Of a DNA stretch of 64,000 nt, positions 34,217 through 42,493 are shown in pieces; positions within the stretch are counted from its first letter, which is position 1, and each line of letters begins with the position of its first letter. Source of the stretch: an uncultured Aequorivita sp. (GTDB lineage: Bacteria; Bacteroidota; Bacteroidia; Flavobacteriales; Flavobacteriaceae). The DNA lies in the NCBI GenBank assembly GCA_937125455.1, contig CAKZLK010000047.1, forward strand, positions 124,001-188,000, given 5' to 3'. Made by a program: the position numbers and the translations under genes. The notes under the pieces are model-generated. The model saw only the letters and a program-made list of their open reading frames with translations, ran no database searches and was not told the DNA's origin.

Positions 34217-34968
34217 TTGTTCAATTCGGTTTTAATTAAAACAATTAAATGCTTAATTTCTGTATCCAGATTTTCTCGATAATTAATCACATCTTGGGTA
34301 AAGGTCAATTTCATTCCCAAGAGATTTCTAACTCTTTTAATTTTTAATAAATCTTCATAGTTGTTTTTTGGCTCGCCTTCAATATTAATAGTAGGTATGT
34401 TGGATTTTATTAACGGAATGAAATTTATATCGTTTTCCAAAATATCATCTACTCGAATTTGATGGACACTTAATCGGTCTGCAAGTATATCGTTGAGCCT
34501 CTTTAGACGAAATTCCAATTCTGTAAACTTTTCATTTATTTTTTTGCTTTTAATTAAACTCAGCTTATTGGTGTTTTTTAAATTGTTATAAGCATTAAAA
34601 GTTGGCTGGTCGCTGTTTAAGTCCCATACTGCACTTACAAAAATTGAATCGGGAATTAATGAAGCGTTCGTTGAAGGATGGTTTGAATCAATTCTAAGAA
34701 TTCGTATAAGTCTTACTTTTAAAGCGTCTTCTTCAGAAATCAATTCTTCTGACTGCTTTTTTGCTACACTTAGATTTTCTAATAAACTTTCTAAAACTGC
34801 TTTTCCCTCATTGGCATCTTTTCTGTTTTGATTCCAATTATTGATACTCAACGCTATCAAAATCCCAATGACCACAAGTATAATTTCGCCGATTGCGTAT
34901 TTAAGGTATCTTGTGGTTTTGCCTTCTGCGAGAAGGTTTTTGCGGATGTTGCGGAAGAGTTTTATCAT
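34213..34968 (-). CDS. DUF6090 family membrane protein (copy 2)
   Basis: The protein has 251 residues when started at the Met at 34968 (MIKLFRNIRKNLLAEGKTTRYLK), which matches copy 1. The ATG at 35016 would add 16 unmatched residues. A single membrane helix (YAIGEIILVVIGILIALSI) precedes NNWNQNRK and a long helical domain. The N-terminal coding DNA is nearly identical to copy 1 at 27591-28418, while the rest has diverged. Its stop overlaps the ATG of a truncated third copy. Function is unknown. Confidence 0.82.
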   Translation of the reverse strand: MIKLFRNIRKNLLAEGKTTRYLKYAIGEIILVVIGILIALSINNWNQNRKDANEGKAVLESLLENLSVAKKQSEELISEEDALKVRLIRILRIDSNHPSTNASLIPDSIFVSAVWDLNSDQPTFNAYNNLKNTNKLSLIKSKKINEKFTELEFRLKRLNDILADRLSVHQIRVDDILENDINFIPLIKSNIPTINIEGEPKNNYEDLLKIKRVRNLLGMKLTFTQDVINYRENLDTEIKHLIVLIKTELNK

Positions 34969-35148
34969 TTTGTATAGTCGTGATATGTTAAAGCCTAACT
35001 TACTTCCTATATTCAATTCTTATTGAAAGTTAAAGAGCAAGGCTTTTCTACTATTTTTGAATACCGTTTAATTCCCGATGACGGCTTTTATTGTTTTTTT
35101 TAAAGAGGTCACAAGAAAAAAAACCAATCGTTAAACATTTACTTGCGT

Positions 35149-35232
35149 TTATACGTTAATCGGTCTCAATGCGGTATGCCTTTTCTGCGCTTCTATGCAT
35201 GCTGGATTTTCTAATAATTCTTTAAACTTCAT
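35149..35232 (-). CDS. Possible 27-residue ORF coupled to the sulfotransferase
   Basis: ATG at 35232 overlaps the sulfotransferase TGA as ATGA. The frame runs 27 codons (MKFKELLENPACIEAQKRH...) to TAA at 35149. The ATGA coupling and balanced amphipathic start are the only support, and no family is recognised. It may equally be the eroded start of a lost downstream gene. The rest of the 35017-35228 region shows nothing else convincing. Confidence 0.2.
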   Translation of the reverse strand: MKFKELLENPACIEAQKRHTALRPINV

Positions 35233-35969
35233 CCAAAGAATTTAATCAATCCATAGATGATCGCAACTAATATGATTGCTCCAATAGCCAATATTGTATA
35301 TGCTCCTTTGGTTATATCTGCAATTGTCTTTTTAATTTCTGCGCGATCATTTACATTTGGAAACTCAGAATTTGGCACTTCAACATCTAAAAATTTGCAA
35401 AGTGGTTCCCATCCCTGATCTACTGTAAAGATTAAAAGCTTTTCTTTAGGAATTGCAGCTTTCACTTCTTCTATATGTTCATTATAGCATGCAATAGCCA
35501 ATGTTTTATCATTCATTGTCCCCTTGTGATTTCGTTGCCAAATTAATTTCGCGCTCATATTTCCCATTTTTCTACCGAATGAGGTGAAGAGTTCAAGGAC
35601 TTTAAACTGCCATCGGTTTTCGGTAAAATAAATGGTTGCTATGGTGCTTTCGTACCAGGCCTCGGGTCCGCGCGGATGCAAAGTGAGTAATACTTTTGCA
35701 TCGGGGTTTGCTTCATACAATTCACGCCATACACAACACGCCGGATTATCTACAGTAGCGTTATACTTTTCAAATACTTTATCCCAATCATGTTGCTGGC
35801 CAGCCTTTGCATTAGCCACATCATTCCAAAAATCGAGATGCCCTTTATTTTCTTTATTAAGAATTACTTCCGACATGTGGTAGCATGGAAATCCCAATTG
35901 CTTTAATGCGGTAAATGTTGACATGGTACCTGTTCGTCCATATCCTGCTCCTATTATTTTTAGATTCAT
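35229..35969 (-). CDS. Sulfotransferase family protein with C-terminal membrane helix
   Basis: The 246-residue protein begins IIGAGYGRTGTMSTFTALKQ, the PAPS 5'-phosphate-binding loop of sulfotransferase_3/eukaryote-like sulfotransferases. It continues with CYHMSEV, ACCVWREL and KVLLTLHPRGPEAWYEST (the PSB region). A hydrophobic helix (TILAIGAIILVAIIYGLI) anchors the C-terminus. Related bacterial proteins are often mislabelled as NAD-dependent epimerases. Substrate is unknown. It lies at the downstream end of a run of small accessory enzymes and NTF2-like proteins. Confidence 0.78.
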   Translation of the reverse strand: MNLKIIGAGYGRTGTMSTFTALKQLGFPCYHMSEVILNKENKGHLDFWNDVANAKAGQQHDWDKVFEKYNATVDNPACCVWRELYEANPDAKVLLTLHPRGPEAWYESTIATIYFTENRWQFKVLELFTSFGRKMGNMSAKLIWQRNHKGTMNDKTLAIACYNEHIEEVKAAIPKEKLLIFTVDQGWEPLCKFLDVEVPNSEFPNVNDRAEIKKTIADITKGAYTILAIGAIILVAIIYGLIKFFG

Positions 35970-36049
35970 TTATTATGGTTTTAGAATTTCTGTCTTATAG
36001 GTTTGCATATAGAATTCTTTGTTATTTTGATTGTTAACTTTTAAAATGT

Positions 36050-36355
36050 TTATCCTTCAACACTTCCAACAATCAGCGTTGCACCACCAGTTGCAAAATT
36101 GGCCAAGTCTGCTGCTGTGGCCTGTCCCTCAGGCGAACCCATGGTAGTCTGCATAGCTTCTGGACTGGAAAACCAAAATTCCGCCATTCTGTAATAGGCA
36201 GCTTTTGAACCATCTGGAGCACTTAAAAATTTGGTGAGTTCAAGCTTTGTATGCCCTTTCATTTTTGCAGCTTTTGGCAAGTGGGTATTGGTGTAATGAT
36301 CTTCAAATGCGTTAATGTCTGTTGGGTGTCCATAAAGGACAGTTAGTTTAATCAT
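36050..36355 (-). CDS. EthD family reductase-like protein
   Basis: The 101-residue dimeric alpha/beta-barrel protein has the EthD pattern: IKLTVLYGHPTDINAFEDHY, then THLPKAAKMKG, with the conserved His near residue 25. It has no signal peptide. Members are small oxygenase- or ring-processing-associated proteins, and the catalytic role is often unproven. It lies between the RidA-like lipoprotein and the sulfotransferase in one minus-strand run. Confidence 0.82.
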   Translation of the reverse strand: MIKLTVLYGHPTDINAFEDHYTNTHLPKAAKMKGHTKLELTKFLSAPDGSKAAYYRMAEFWFSSPEAMQTTMGSPEGQATAADLANFATGGATLIVGSVEG

Positions 36356-36391
36356 GTCATTTGTTTTAGAGTTAATAGTTTTATCTTGATA

Positions 36392-36913
36392 TTATTCCGC
36401 CTTATGCACTTCCAACTCTATTTCAATCAAAAATTCGGGAAGCGCCAATTCTTTTACACCAAGCCAAGATCCAGTTGGGAATTGTTTTTTGTAGATTTCA
36501 TTTCTATATGCGGCAACTTCCAAGAACTTAGGCATATTGGTAGTGAACACATTTTCAACAACCACATCGTCAAAAGTGCAGCCGTAATGTTTTAGGATCT
36601 TATCTAAATCGGCATAACAGTTTTTCATTTGCTGTTCAAAATCGCCTACTGCAGTTGGATTACCTTCATCGTCCATACTCACAGCGCCAGAGATTTTTAT
36701 GTCGTTGCCTATTTTTACGGCATGCGAATAGCCATAGGCTTTTTCCACTTCTGGACGCAGCAGAAAATAGTCTGGGGTTTCATCTGCAACAACAGTTTCA
36801 GTTGGTTTTGGTTTTTCTAGAGTTGTTTCCGTTTTGGTTTTCTCGTTGCAGCTGGAGAATGATATTGCTGCCACTAAAGCGATTGCTAATGTTGTTAATT
36901 TTGTTGTCTTCAT
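36392..36913 (-). CDS. RidA/YjgF family lipoprotein
   Basis: The 173-residue protein has a lipoprotein signal ending FSSC (Cys22) and a Thr/Pro-rich linker. A RidA domain follows at about residues 50-172 (YGYSHAVKIGNDIKISGAV, CYADLDKILKHYGCTFDDVV). The usual PARTxxxV segment with the substrate-binding Arg is replaced by PTGSWLGVKEL, so imine deaminase activity is doubtful. Export of a RidA protein is unusual but recurrent in this phylum. Neighbours are EthD and NTF2-like genes. Confidence 0.82.
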   Translation of the reverse strand: MKTTKLTTLAIALVAAISFSSCNEKTKTETTLEKPKPTETVVADETPDYFLLRPEVEKAYGYSHAVKIGNDIKISGAVSMDDEGNPTAVGDFEQQMKNCYADLDKILKHYGCTFDDVVVENVFTTNMPKFLEVAAYRNEIYKKQFPTGSWLGVKELALPEFLIEIELEVHKAE

Positions 36914-36949
36914 TTTTGATTGTTTTATAGTTGATTTATAATTTAGGGT

Positions 36950-37885
36950 TTAATCATTAACACCATATTTAATCTGCCTGCTATATTCTTCATCATCAAA
37001 AGTCCCTTTCGATTCTTTTATTAAACCGTTGTCATCCAATTCCCAAAGTTCAAAACCGCTTATGTTTACTTTTTTTCCTGTTCCGTTTGCACCTGTGTTG
37101 GTTCCAGTTAATGTCCAATGAAATTCGGTGTCTTTTGGAGTTTTTACCAAACTGTCAAAAGCCACAATCATATCATCGGGAAAGGCATCTATAAAGGCTT
37201 TGGCAGATTGGGTAATGGCTGCCCTGCCAGTAGCGGGAGTGCCATTATTTATATTAAGGGAGCCATCTTCGGCATAAAATAAAGCCACATACTCGGGTTT
37301 CTTGCTGCACCATGCCTGTGCATAACTCTTAGCGAAGACGATTGGGTCGTAAATTCTTTCAGTTTCTGGAATACGGGTGGAGGTGAACGAAATATTGATA
37401 AACTTCTAAGCTTCATTTTCTTTTATCAATGTGAAATAATCAATGTTGTGCAAAAGCGGAACTCCAAAAGCATGTAAAACAGCATCGGCTTTTACGAATG
37501 CCAAATGTCCATCGCTTAGGTGGATTGTGTATTCTTTTACGGGTTCAAAATAAGGGCGATTTGTTCTGTTTTTTGCCGCTTCAAAATATTCGCTCATTAA
37601 CATGGTTTCGGTAGTCCATTTGCCATCCCTTAATCTTATGGTTGCTAGATTTGCATTATCTGACATCATTTTTACCATGGCATCCAAGTTGTAATTGCCT
37701 GCCACAATTAGAAATTGTTCAACAGTTGCTTTTACATCAGCTTCGTCTTGGGTGTAAATTTTTAATATTGCGTTTGTTGTTTGTGAATTTTTCATTGCAT
37801 CGGAATTTTGACCAATAGCTTGATTCATATGCATCAAGCCGAAGGCAAGACACATCAGCGAATAGTATTTTAAAGTGGTTGCCAT
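36950..37885 (-). pseudogene. Tandem NTF2-like gene interrupted by an amber codon
   Basis: One frame runs from the Met at 37885 (signal peptide MATTLKYYSLMCLAFGLM, cut after AIGQ) to 36950, broken only by TAG at 37408-37406. Before it the first NTF2/SnoaL-like domain reads NIDYFTLIKENEA. Just after the stop the frame continues KFINISFTSTRIPE. WKFxNxSFT is the expected end of such a domain, so TAG most likely replaces a TGG Trp codon. A second NTF2-like domain follows (IYDPIVFAKSYAQAWCSKKPEYVALFYAEDGS). The only available start for it, a GTG at 37288, would cut off its first helix. It is interpreted as a nonsense-mutated two-domain gene, unless the stop is a sequencing error. An upstream ATG at 37939 also exists. 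Confidence 0.7.
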
Positions 37886-37943
37886 TTTTGTAATTATTTG
37901 AATAGTCGAAATTTTTAATTTGGGCCTTTGTTTTTTCATCTTT

Positions 37944-38381
37944 TTAATGATATTTCTTTACAATAATTGATTTTGTTGAAGCCGAATTCTCCCGTAATTT
38001 CGCAACGGTTTTGTATTCTTCGGAAGTTGTAAAACTCTGAAGTTGTTCTATGGATTCCCATTCCAGGATAATGAATCGGTTTGGGTTCCAGTTTCCTTCC
38101 ACGGGTGTCACTTTTCGGTCGGGTTCCGGGTCAAACGCCATCCCACCTGAACGTACCAAATAGATTCCGCCATATTTTTCAATAAGTGGTTCCACTTTTG
38201 CCCGATATTGCTGGTATTGAAGTGAATCGTTCACCGTAATATCCAAAACCATCAATATTTTTTCTGAAGGCATTCCAGTTATATGCGAATCAACACTCCC
38301 ATGGGGGTCACTGTTTTGGGCGTTTACTGTATATATGCCCATAAATAGAAATATTAGAAGTTTAAGTATTTTTGTTTTCAT
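37944..38381 (-). CDS. Secreted DUF1330-like protein
   Basis: The 145-residue protein has a signal peptide ending VNAQ (residue 22). A ferredoxin-like/dimeric alpha-beta domain follows, with KILMVLDITVNDSLQYQQYRAKVEP, GGIYLVRSGG and RFIILEWESIEQLQSF, which fits DUF1330. The domain is usually cytoplasmic. Here it is exported. It begins an accessory run together with the NTF2-like tandem gene 58 nt downstream. Function is unknown. Confidence 0.7.
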   Translation of the reverse strand: MKTKILKLLIFLFMGIYTVNAQNSDPHGSVDSHITGMPSEKILMVLDITVNDSLQYQQYRAKVEPLIEKYGGIYLVRSGGMAFDPEPDRKVTPVEGNWNPNRFIILEWESIEQLQSFTTSEEYKTVAKLRENSASTKSIIVKKYH

Positions 38382-38436
38382 TTGACTTTATGGTTTTTTG
38401 AACTAGGTGTCTCTTCTTTTCTTGCTGTTCTTTTTT

Positions 38437-38772
38437 TCAATAAATTATATTTTCCAAAATTCTCCCAAGATTACTTTCAGGCCTGGCTATCTTTCGGTCT
38501 GCAGCGAACACTTGCTGAATTTCATTTTTCAGTTGACATAGTTCCAGTTCAGAATATTTATGCCATTCTAAGGCTTCTTGAATTTTTTCTAGGCTTTCAT
38601 CTTCACCATCATTTTGTAATTCTCGATACATTTTGTCGAAAATTTCAGCGGAAGTTTTGAGTTTTATGAGCTTTAATTCCTCATCGTTCTCTATTTTATC
38701 TGCTTTAGCGCATAACAGAAGTATGTATATTTTCAGTTCTTCTTTGCTCCAAGATGCTGCGTTAGTTTTCAT
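38437..38772 (-). CDS. Hypothetical helical protein (TerB-like)
   Basis: The 111-residue cytoplasmic protein is almost entirely helical: ELKIYILLLCAKADKIENDEELKLIK, then a long acidic helical region. The KADxIENDEE segment resembles the acidic loops of TerB-like proteins, but the match is weak. No signal peptide is present, unlike most neighbours. The gene is in the same orientation as the flanking secreted proteins. Confidence 0.5.
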   Translation of the reverse strand: MKTNAASWSKEELKIYILLLCAKADKIENDEELKLIKLKTSAEIFDKMYRELQNDGEDESLEKIQEALEWHKYSELELCQLKNEIQQVFAADRKIARPESNLGRILENIIY

Positions 38773-38857
38773 AATCTTGTTTTTAGATGAATTCTTTTAA
38801 AGTGAAATGCACGGCTCAGCATAGCCATACCGCGCATTCAACTTCTTTGTGCTATTT

Positions 38858-39622
38858 TTAATTGGCAACTTTTACATCGCCATTAATACCACTTAAATCT
38901 GGACGGAAAATCCAAATTTCGGTTTCGCCGCCATTGGTTACATCCATCCAATCTTTTATAAATTGAGCCCAACTTCCTGCACCTTTCATTTCGTCATATT
39001 TTTTTGCTATGCTATTGTCTTGGCCCAACCAAGCAGATTTATCAAAAAATGAAATGACTGCTAAGTCTCTTCCTTCCTTGGTACTTCCAAATTCGTTGGT
39101 ATAAATACCATAAATGTCGGTAGGAGATTTTTCGGCATACACATCGTGGACTTTTTTCACGAGTTTCATGGCATCTTCATATTTACCTCTTTTTATGTCC
39201 CAATAATCCACTGACATATTTTTTATGGTAAAATCTTTTGGAAAACGCGAAAGTTCAGGATGACTGCGCCAGTAAGTTTGCGCACCACTATCGTTCAGCA
39301 TATATGGAGCTACATTAGTGTTCCAGTCGGCATCGTGGCCTTCTTTTTGGGCTGGTCTGCTATCTAAAGAGCTCCAAGGAAATGGTCCCATAACCCATAC
39401 ATAGTTACCCGTATTTGGACCGTTAGAAATCCAGTAAACACGCACGCCATAAGGGCCGTCGCTATGGTACTTTTTATTGTGTGCCGTAATTCCTTTTTCA
39501 AATTGGGTTATTTGGGCTGGGTTGGGCTTTAAGAGTGCGTTTTCGAATACGCCGTATTCGGTATTGTTTTGCGATATTGCTAAAAAAGGCAATAAAAGCA
39601 TTGTAAGAATTATTTTTCTCAT
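38858..39622 (-). CDS. Secreted hypothetical protein, possible duplicated alpha/beta barrel
   Basis: The 254-residue protein has a signal peptide (MRKIILTMLLLPFLAIS) and a soluble mature part. It has two roughly similar halves rich in Trp and Tyr (YGVRVYWISNGPNTGNYVW and IYGIYTNEFGSTKEGRDLAV). The pattern recalls dimeric alpha/beta-barrel (NIPSNAP or antibiotic-biosynthesis monooxygenase-like) folds, but no family is certain. It lies between the helical hypothetical protein and a two-domain NTF2-like protein in the accessory run. Confidence 0.5.
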   Translation of the reverse strand: MRKIILTMLLLPFLAISQNNTEYGVFENALLKPNPAQITQFEKGITAHNKKYHSDGPYGVRVYWISNGPNTGNYVWVMGPFPWSSLDSRPAQKEGHDADWNTNVAPYMLNDSGAQTYWRSHPELSRFPKDFTIKNMSVDYWDIKRGKYEDAMKLVKKVHDVYAEKSPTDIYGIYTNEFGSTKEGRDLAVISFFDKSAWLGQDNSIAKKYDEMKGAGSWAQFIKDWMDVTNGGETEIWIFRPDLSGINGDVKVAN

Positions 39623-39718
39623 AATATTTAATTTGTGTTTCCGCCCAAGGCGAAAACGGGTTAGTATTTAATTTTTTGGCATAATAAACTGGGGATTTTA
39701 TAGTGAAATTTTTGTGGC

Positions 39719-40651
39719 TTAATCCAATAATTTCGGGTTATAATAAGCCGTTTCCGAAGTGATTTTTCCTTCTTCATTAAAATTCATTTGATAATGAATT
39801 GGCATGGTAATCGCTTTTTTGTCAGCTTTGCGGATAAAATTTATATTCCACCAAGAAAGAACTACCCCCATATCACCCATTTCATAATGTAAATAGTCTG
39901 GATAGCCTACCATGTCTATACTGGAAACATCATATTTCTCTAAAATCTGTTTGTCTATTTCTTTTTGTTCTGTTAAGGAAATGCTTTCCATAGTAGGTGA
40001 ACTGGAATCTACAAACTCTACATCTTTATCATAAAAACTGTAAGCTTTGTCCCAATCATTGAACTCTATGGCATACATCATTTTACGAACAGTATTTATG
40101 TTTTCGTGATGGTTATAGATGGTTCCGTTTTTCCTGTCACTAAAACTTTGGCGAATTTCTGAACCAATATTGGCGTTGCTATAGGTTATAATAGTTTGTA
40201 TTTTATTGTTTTTATTCACTATAAACAATCGGTGCATAGGTTGGTTTATCTTAACTCCTGTCTTTTTATGCACACCTTTCATATCTTCCCAAGTTTGTAC
40301 CCACATTACATCTTTTTGGTTATCGTCTTTGTATTCCAATGCATCAGGATAAGCCCCTGGGGAACGGCTTATTGAAAAATAATCAAGGGCGTCGTGCCAA
40401 CCTTTTGCTGAATTTGAAAAACTTTCTTTATCCTGTCCTTTGTCATTTGAGTCGATACTCGTACCGTTATAGGCTCTAAAGTCATCGGCCAGATAGCTCG
40501 CTACTTGTTGGGTGTCGCCTTTCACAAAAGCTTGTGTCATGGCCTCCACTGTGGTAATAGCCGGATGTTCTACGTAAATAGTTCCGTTCTTTTTTTGCGA
40601 ATAGGTAATGCAAGCAATAAGCATCATTACCGAAAGAATTGTTGTTTTCAT
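39719..40651 (-). CDS. Secreted protein with two NTF2/SnoaL-like domains
   Basis: The 310-residue protein has a signal peptide ending CITYSQ (residue 19). Two NTF2-like domains follow (about residues 28-165 and 180-305). The first has ITTVEAMTQAFVKGDTQQVASYLADDFRAY and the second INTVRKMMYAIEFNDWDKAY with FYDKDVEFVDSSSP. The fold can bind small hydrophobic ligands or act as an isomerase. No catalytic set is evident. It resembles in layout the amber-interrupted tandem gene at 36950-37885. Confidence 0.72.
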   Translation of the reverse strand: MKTTILSVMMLIACITYSQKKNGTIYVEHPAITTVEAMTQAFVKGDTQQVASYLADDFRAYNGTSIDSNDKGQDKESFSNSAKGWHDALDYFSISRSPGAYPDALEYKDDNQKDVMWVQTWEDMKGVHKKTGVKINQPMHRLFIVNKNNKIQTIITYSNANIGSEIRQSFSDRKNGTIYNHHENINTVRKMMYAIEFNDWDKAYSFYDKDVEFVDSSSPTMESISLTEQKEIDKQILEKYDVSSIDMVGYPDYLHYEMGDMGVVLSWWNINFIRKADKKAITMPIHYQMNFNEEGKITSETAYYNPKLLD

Positions 40652-40688
40652 TAGTTGTATATTTATTTGGTTAATATTCTGTTTTATT

Positions 40689-41627
40689 TTACTTTGAATA
40701 ACTGTTTAAAGTGTCTTGAACAGGTCTGAATTTCATTCCCAAATCGTTCATGGCCAGTGTATTTTCATAAATTACCTTTGCTTTGTTTTTTGGGGCTTGG
40801 TGGTTCAGCATCAAGCTCATATCGCTAACCGGATAGCTTTCACTGCTCAATAAATAGTTTTTGCCGTGCAATCCTGAAATTGTAGCAGCTTTAAAAACTG
40901 CTTTTGCAACATCCGCGACATCTACCGAAGCCATTTCCGCATTAGTGTCATAGAGCATTTGCACAAATGGATTGGGGGCGATTTTGTTCTTAAACAGAAA
41001 TTGCAACCCAGTTGAGGTGGAATCCTCCCTATTTGATAAAGATTTCCCCATAACTCCCACAGGCGAAACCGAAATGATTTCAAAAGAAAGCTTCGGATTT
41101 TCTTTTATGAATTTTTCTACAGTTTGGTTGGCTATAAATTTTGCTTGTGCATACGGATGGCTTTCTTCACTCATAAACGGCGTGTCTTTTTCGCTTAAAG
41201 TGTCATGTGGTTTTTTACCTCCAGCAGGCAAAGGGAAGTTGGTGTTATATGATGCAACAGAGGCTATAAAAATAACTTTTTCAATCAACGGTGCTTGTTG
41301 GATGGCTTCCAGAAAATTTTCTGTTCCTTTTATGGTTGGGTCAAAAAGCTCTGTTTGTGGATCTTTAACGTCTAGCTGAAATGGCGTTCCACCATGGATT
41401 ACGATTTCGCAATCACTTATAAAGTCTTTCAAAGTTTCCAAATCCTCAACTTTTAATGCGCTGATATTAAGATTGTCTGAATTTTCCAAATTAAAAAGAT
41501 GTTGGTACTTTTCACTCTTTTTAATGTCGGTTACAGATACTTTTACATTGTATCCTTCTTCTAAAAATTTCTTGGTTGTATGACTTCCAATAAAGCCAGA
41601 ACCACCTATGATGCCTACTGTTTTCAT
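40689..41627 (-). CDS. Extended SDR / dihydroflavonol reductase-like enzyme
   Basis: The 312-residue NAD(P)-dependent enzyme has a Rossmann motif VGIIGGSGFIGSHTTKKFL at the N-terminus. VIHGGTPFQLDV follows, and the catalytic YxxxK is in HPYAQAKFIANQ. It is of the extended SDR class related to cinnamoyl-CoA/dihydroflavonol reductases. Substrate is unknown. Unlike its neighbours it has no signal peptide. A REP-like sequence lies just upstream at 41649. Confidence 0.82.
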   Translation of the reverse strand: MKTVGIIGGSGFIGSHTTKKFLEEGYNVKVSVTDIKKSEKYQHLFNLENSDNLNISALKVEDLETLKDFISDCEIVIHGGTPFQLDVKDPQTELFDPTIKGTENFLEAIQQAPLIEKVIFIASVASYNTNFPLPAGGKKPHDTLSEKDTPFMSEESHPYAQAKFIANQTVEKFIKENPKLSFEIISVSPVGVMGKSLSNREDSTSTGLQFLFKNKIAPNPFVQMLYDTNAEMASVDVADVAKAVFKAATISGLHGKNYLLSSESYPVSDMSLMLNHQAPKNKAKVIYENTLAMNDLGMKFRPVQDTLNSYSK

Positions 41628-41648
41628 TTCTTTTTAATTTATGTCTGT

Positions 41649-41664
41649 TCGAGCGGAGTCGAGA
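41649..41664. repeat. REP-like single arm
   Basis: TCGAGCGGAGTCGAGA differs at one base from the arm at 28437-28452. It lies in the intergenic space between two minus-strand genes and no second arm was found nearby. Confidence 0.5.
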
Positions 41665-41704
41665 ACTCTTTTAAACAGATTGATTGCTGCGGTATTAATT
41701 TTTG

Positions 41705-42253
41705 TTATTCTTCAGAAGAGGTTTCTTCTATCATTGCATTTTCTTCCGAAGTACTTTTTTCGGCTTCCTGCATGGCTTGCATATCCAACATAAGTTTTGA
41801 AAGATCCCAATAGCCATCTTCTCGTACAATTTTGCCGTCAATAAACTGTGCGGTTATGTGTGCTGGAATTACATAGGTTTTGTTATTTGCTAGCAAAGTC
41901 GCTACCCAATTCCCCCAAAAGTTTACCCATGTCTGGCCTTTATCTGTAACCACCATTTCATATTCTACGCTCTCAGGATCGTATTTCCATGAACCGAAGT
42001 GAGTGGCGTCATCTTTGTTCATTGCAATCAATTCATTAATTGAATGTGCATTTTCCATGGTAGCATTGTTCAAAATCTTTACAGTATCAGCATAATGGCT
42101 GGCTAATGCGTCCCAGTCTCGGTTTTCATATGCGGCAATTATTTTTTTGTAGGTGTCAATTTCGGGTGATTGTTGGGTGTAGCGCTTTTCTGCTTTTTGG
42201 CAAGCTGCCATTGAAAGGACTATTGCAAGTCCTAAAAAGAATACTCTTTTCAT
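41705..42253 (-). CDS. NTF2-like lipoprotein
   Basis: The 182-residue lipoprotein has a signal ending MAAC (Cys18). One NTF2/SnoaL-like domain follows at about residues 30-160 (IIAAYENRDWDALASHYADTVKIL, then GQTWVNFWGNWVATLLAN). The C-terminal tail is Glu/Ser-rich. It is one of four NTF2-like domain genes or gene parts within 6 kb. Function is unknown. The segment from 42254 to 42493 upstream contains no recognisable gene. Confidence 0.72.
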   Translation of the reverse strand: MKRVFFLGLAIVLSMAACQKAEKRYTQQSPEIDTYKKIIAAYENRDWDALASHYADTVKILNNATMENAHSINELIAMNKDDATHFGSWKYDPESVEYEMVVTDKGQTWVNFWGNWVATLLANNKTYVIPAHITAQFIDGKIVREDGYWDLSKLMLDMQAMQEAEKSTSEENAMIEETSSEE

Positions 42254-42493
42254 AATTTTAAATGATTTAAATTGGTTAGTTAGTTGAAAAAAATTCTGGG
42301 GAGTGCATCTAAGTAACTGACAATCAATAAAAATTAAAAGAGATTTAGGACGAGCAGGCTTGATTTCTGTCCGAAAGGATGTTTTTTGTTGCCGAAGCTT
42401 TTCTGGAAGAGAGTCAATAACCTAACTTAGGAAGTTAAGAAATCCATTTCCTGTTTTGGAGGGTTTTAAAAGTGTTCCGTACTTAAAGGTCTT

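Noticed and set aside
42254..42493. Gene in the gap upstream of the NTF2-like lipoprotein
   Set aside because: No frame longer than a few dozen codons with a plausible start or family motif was found on either strand.
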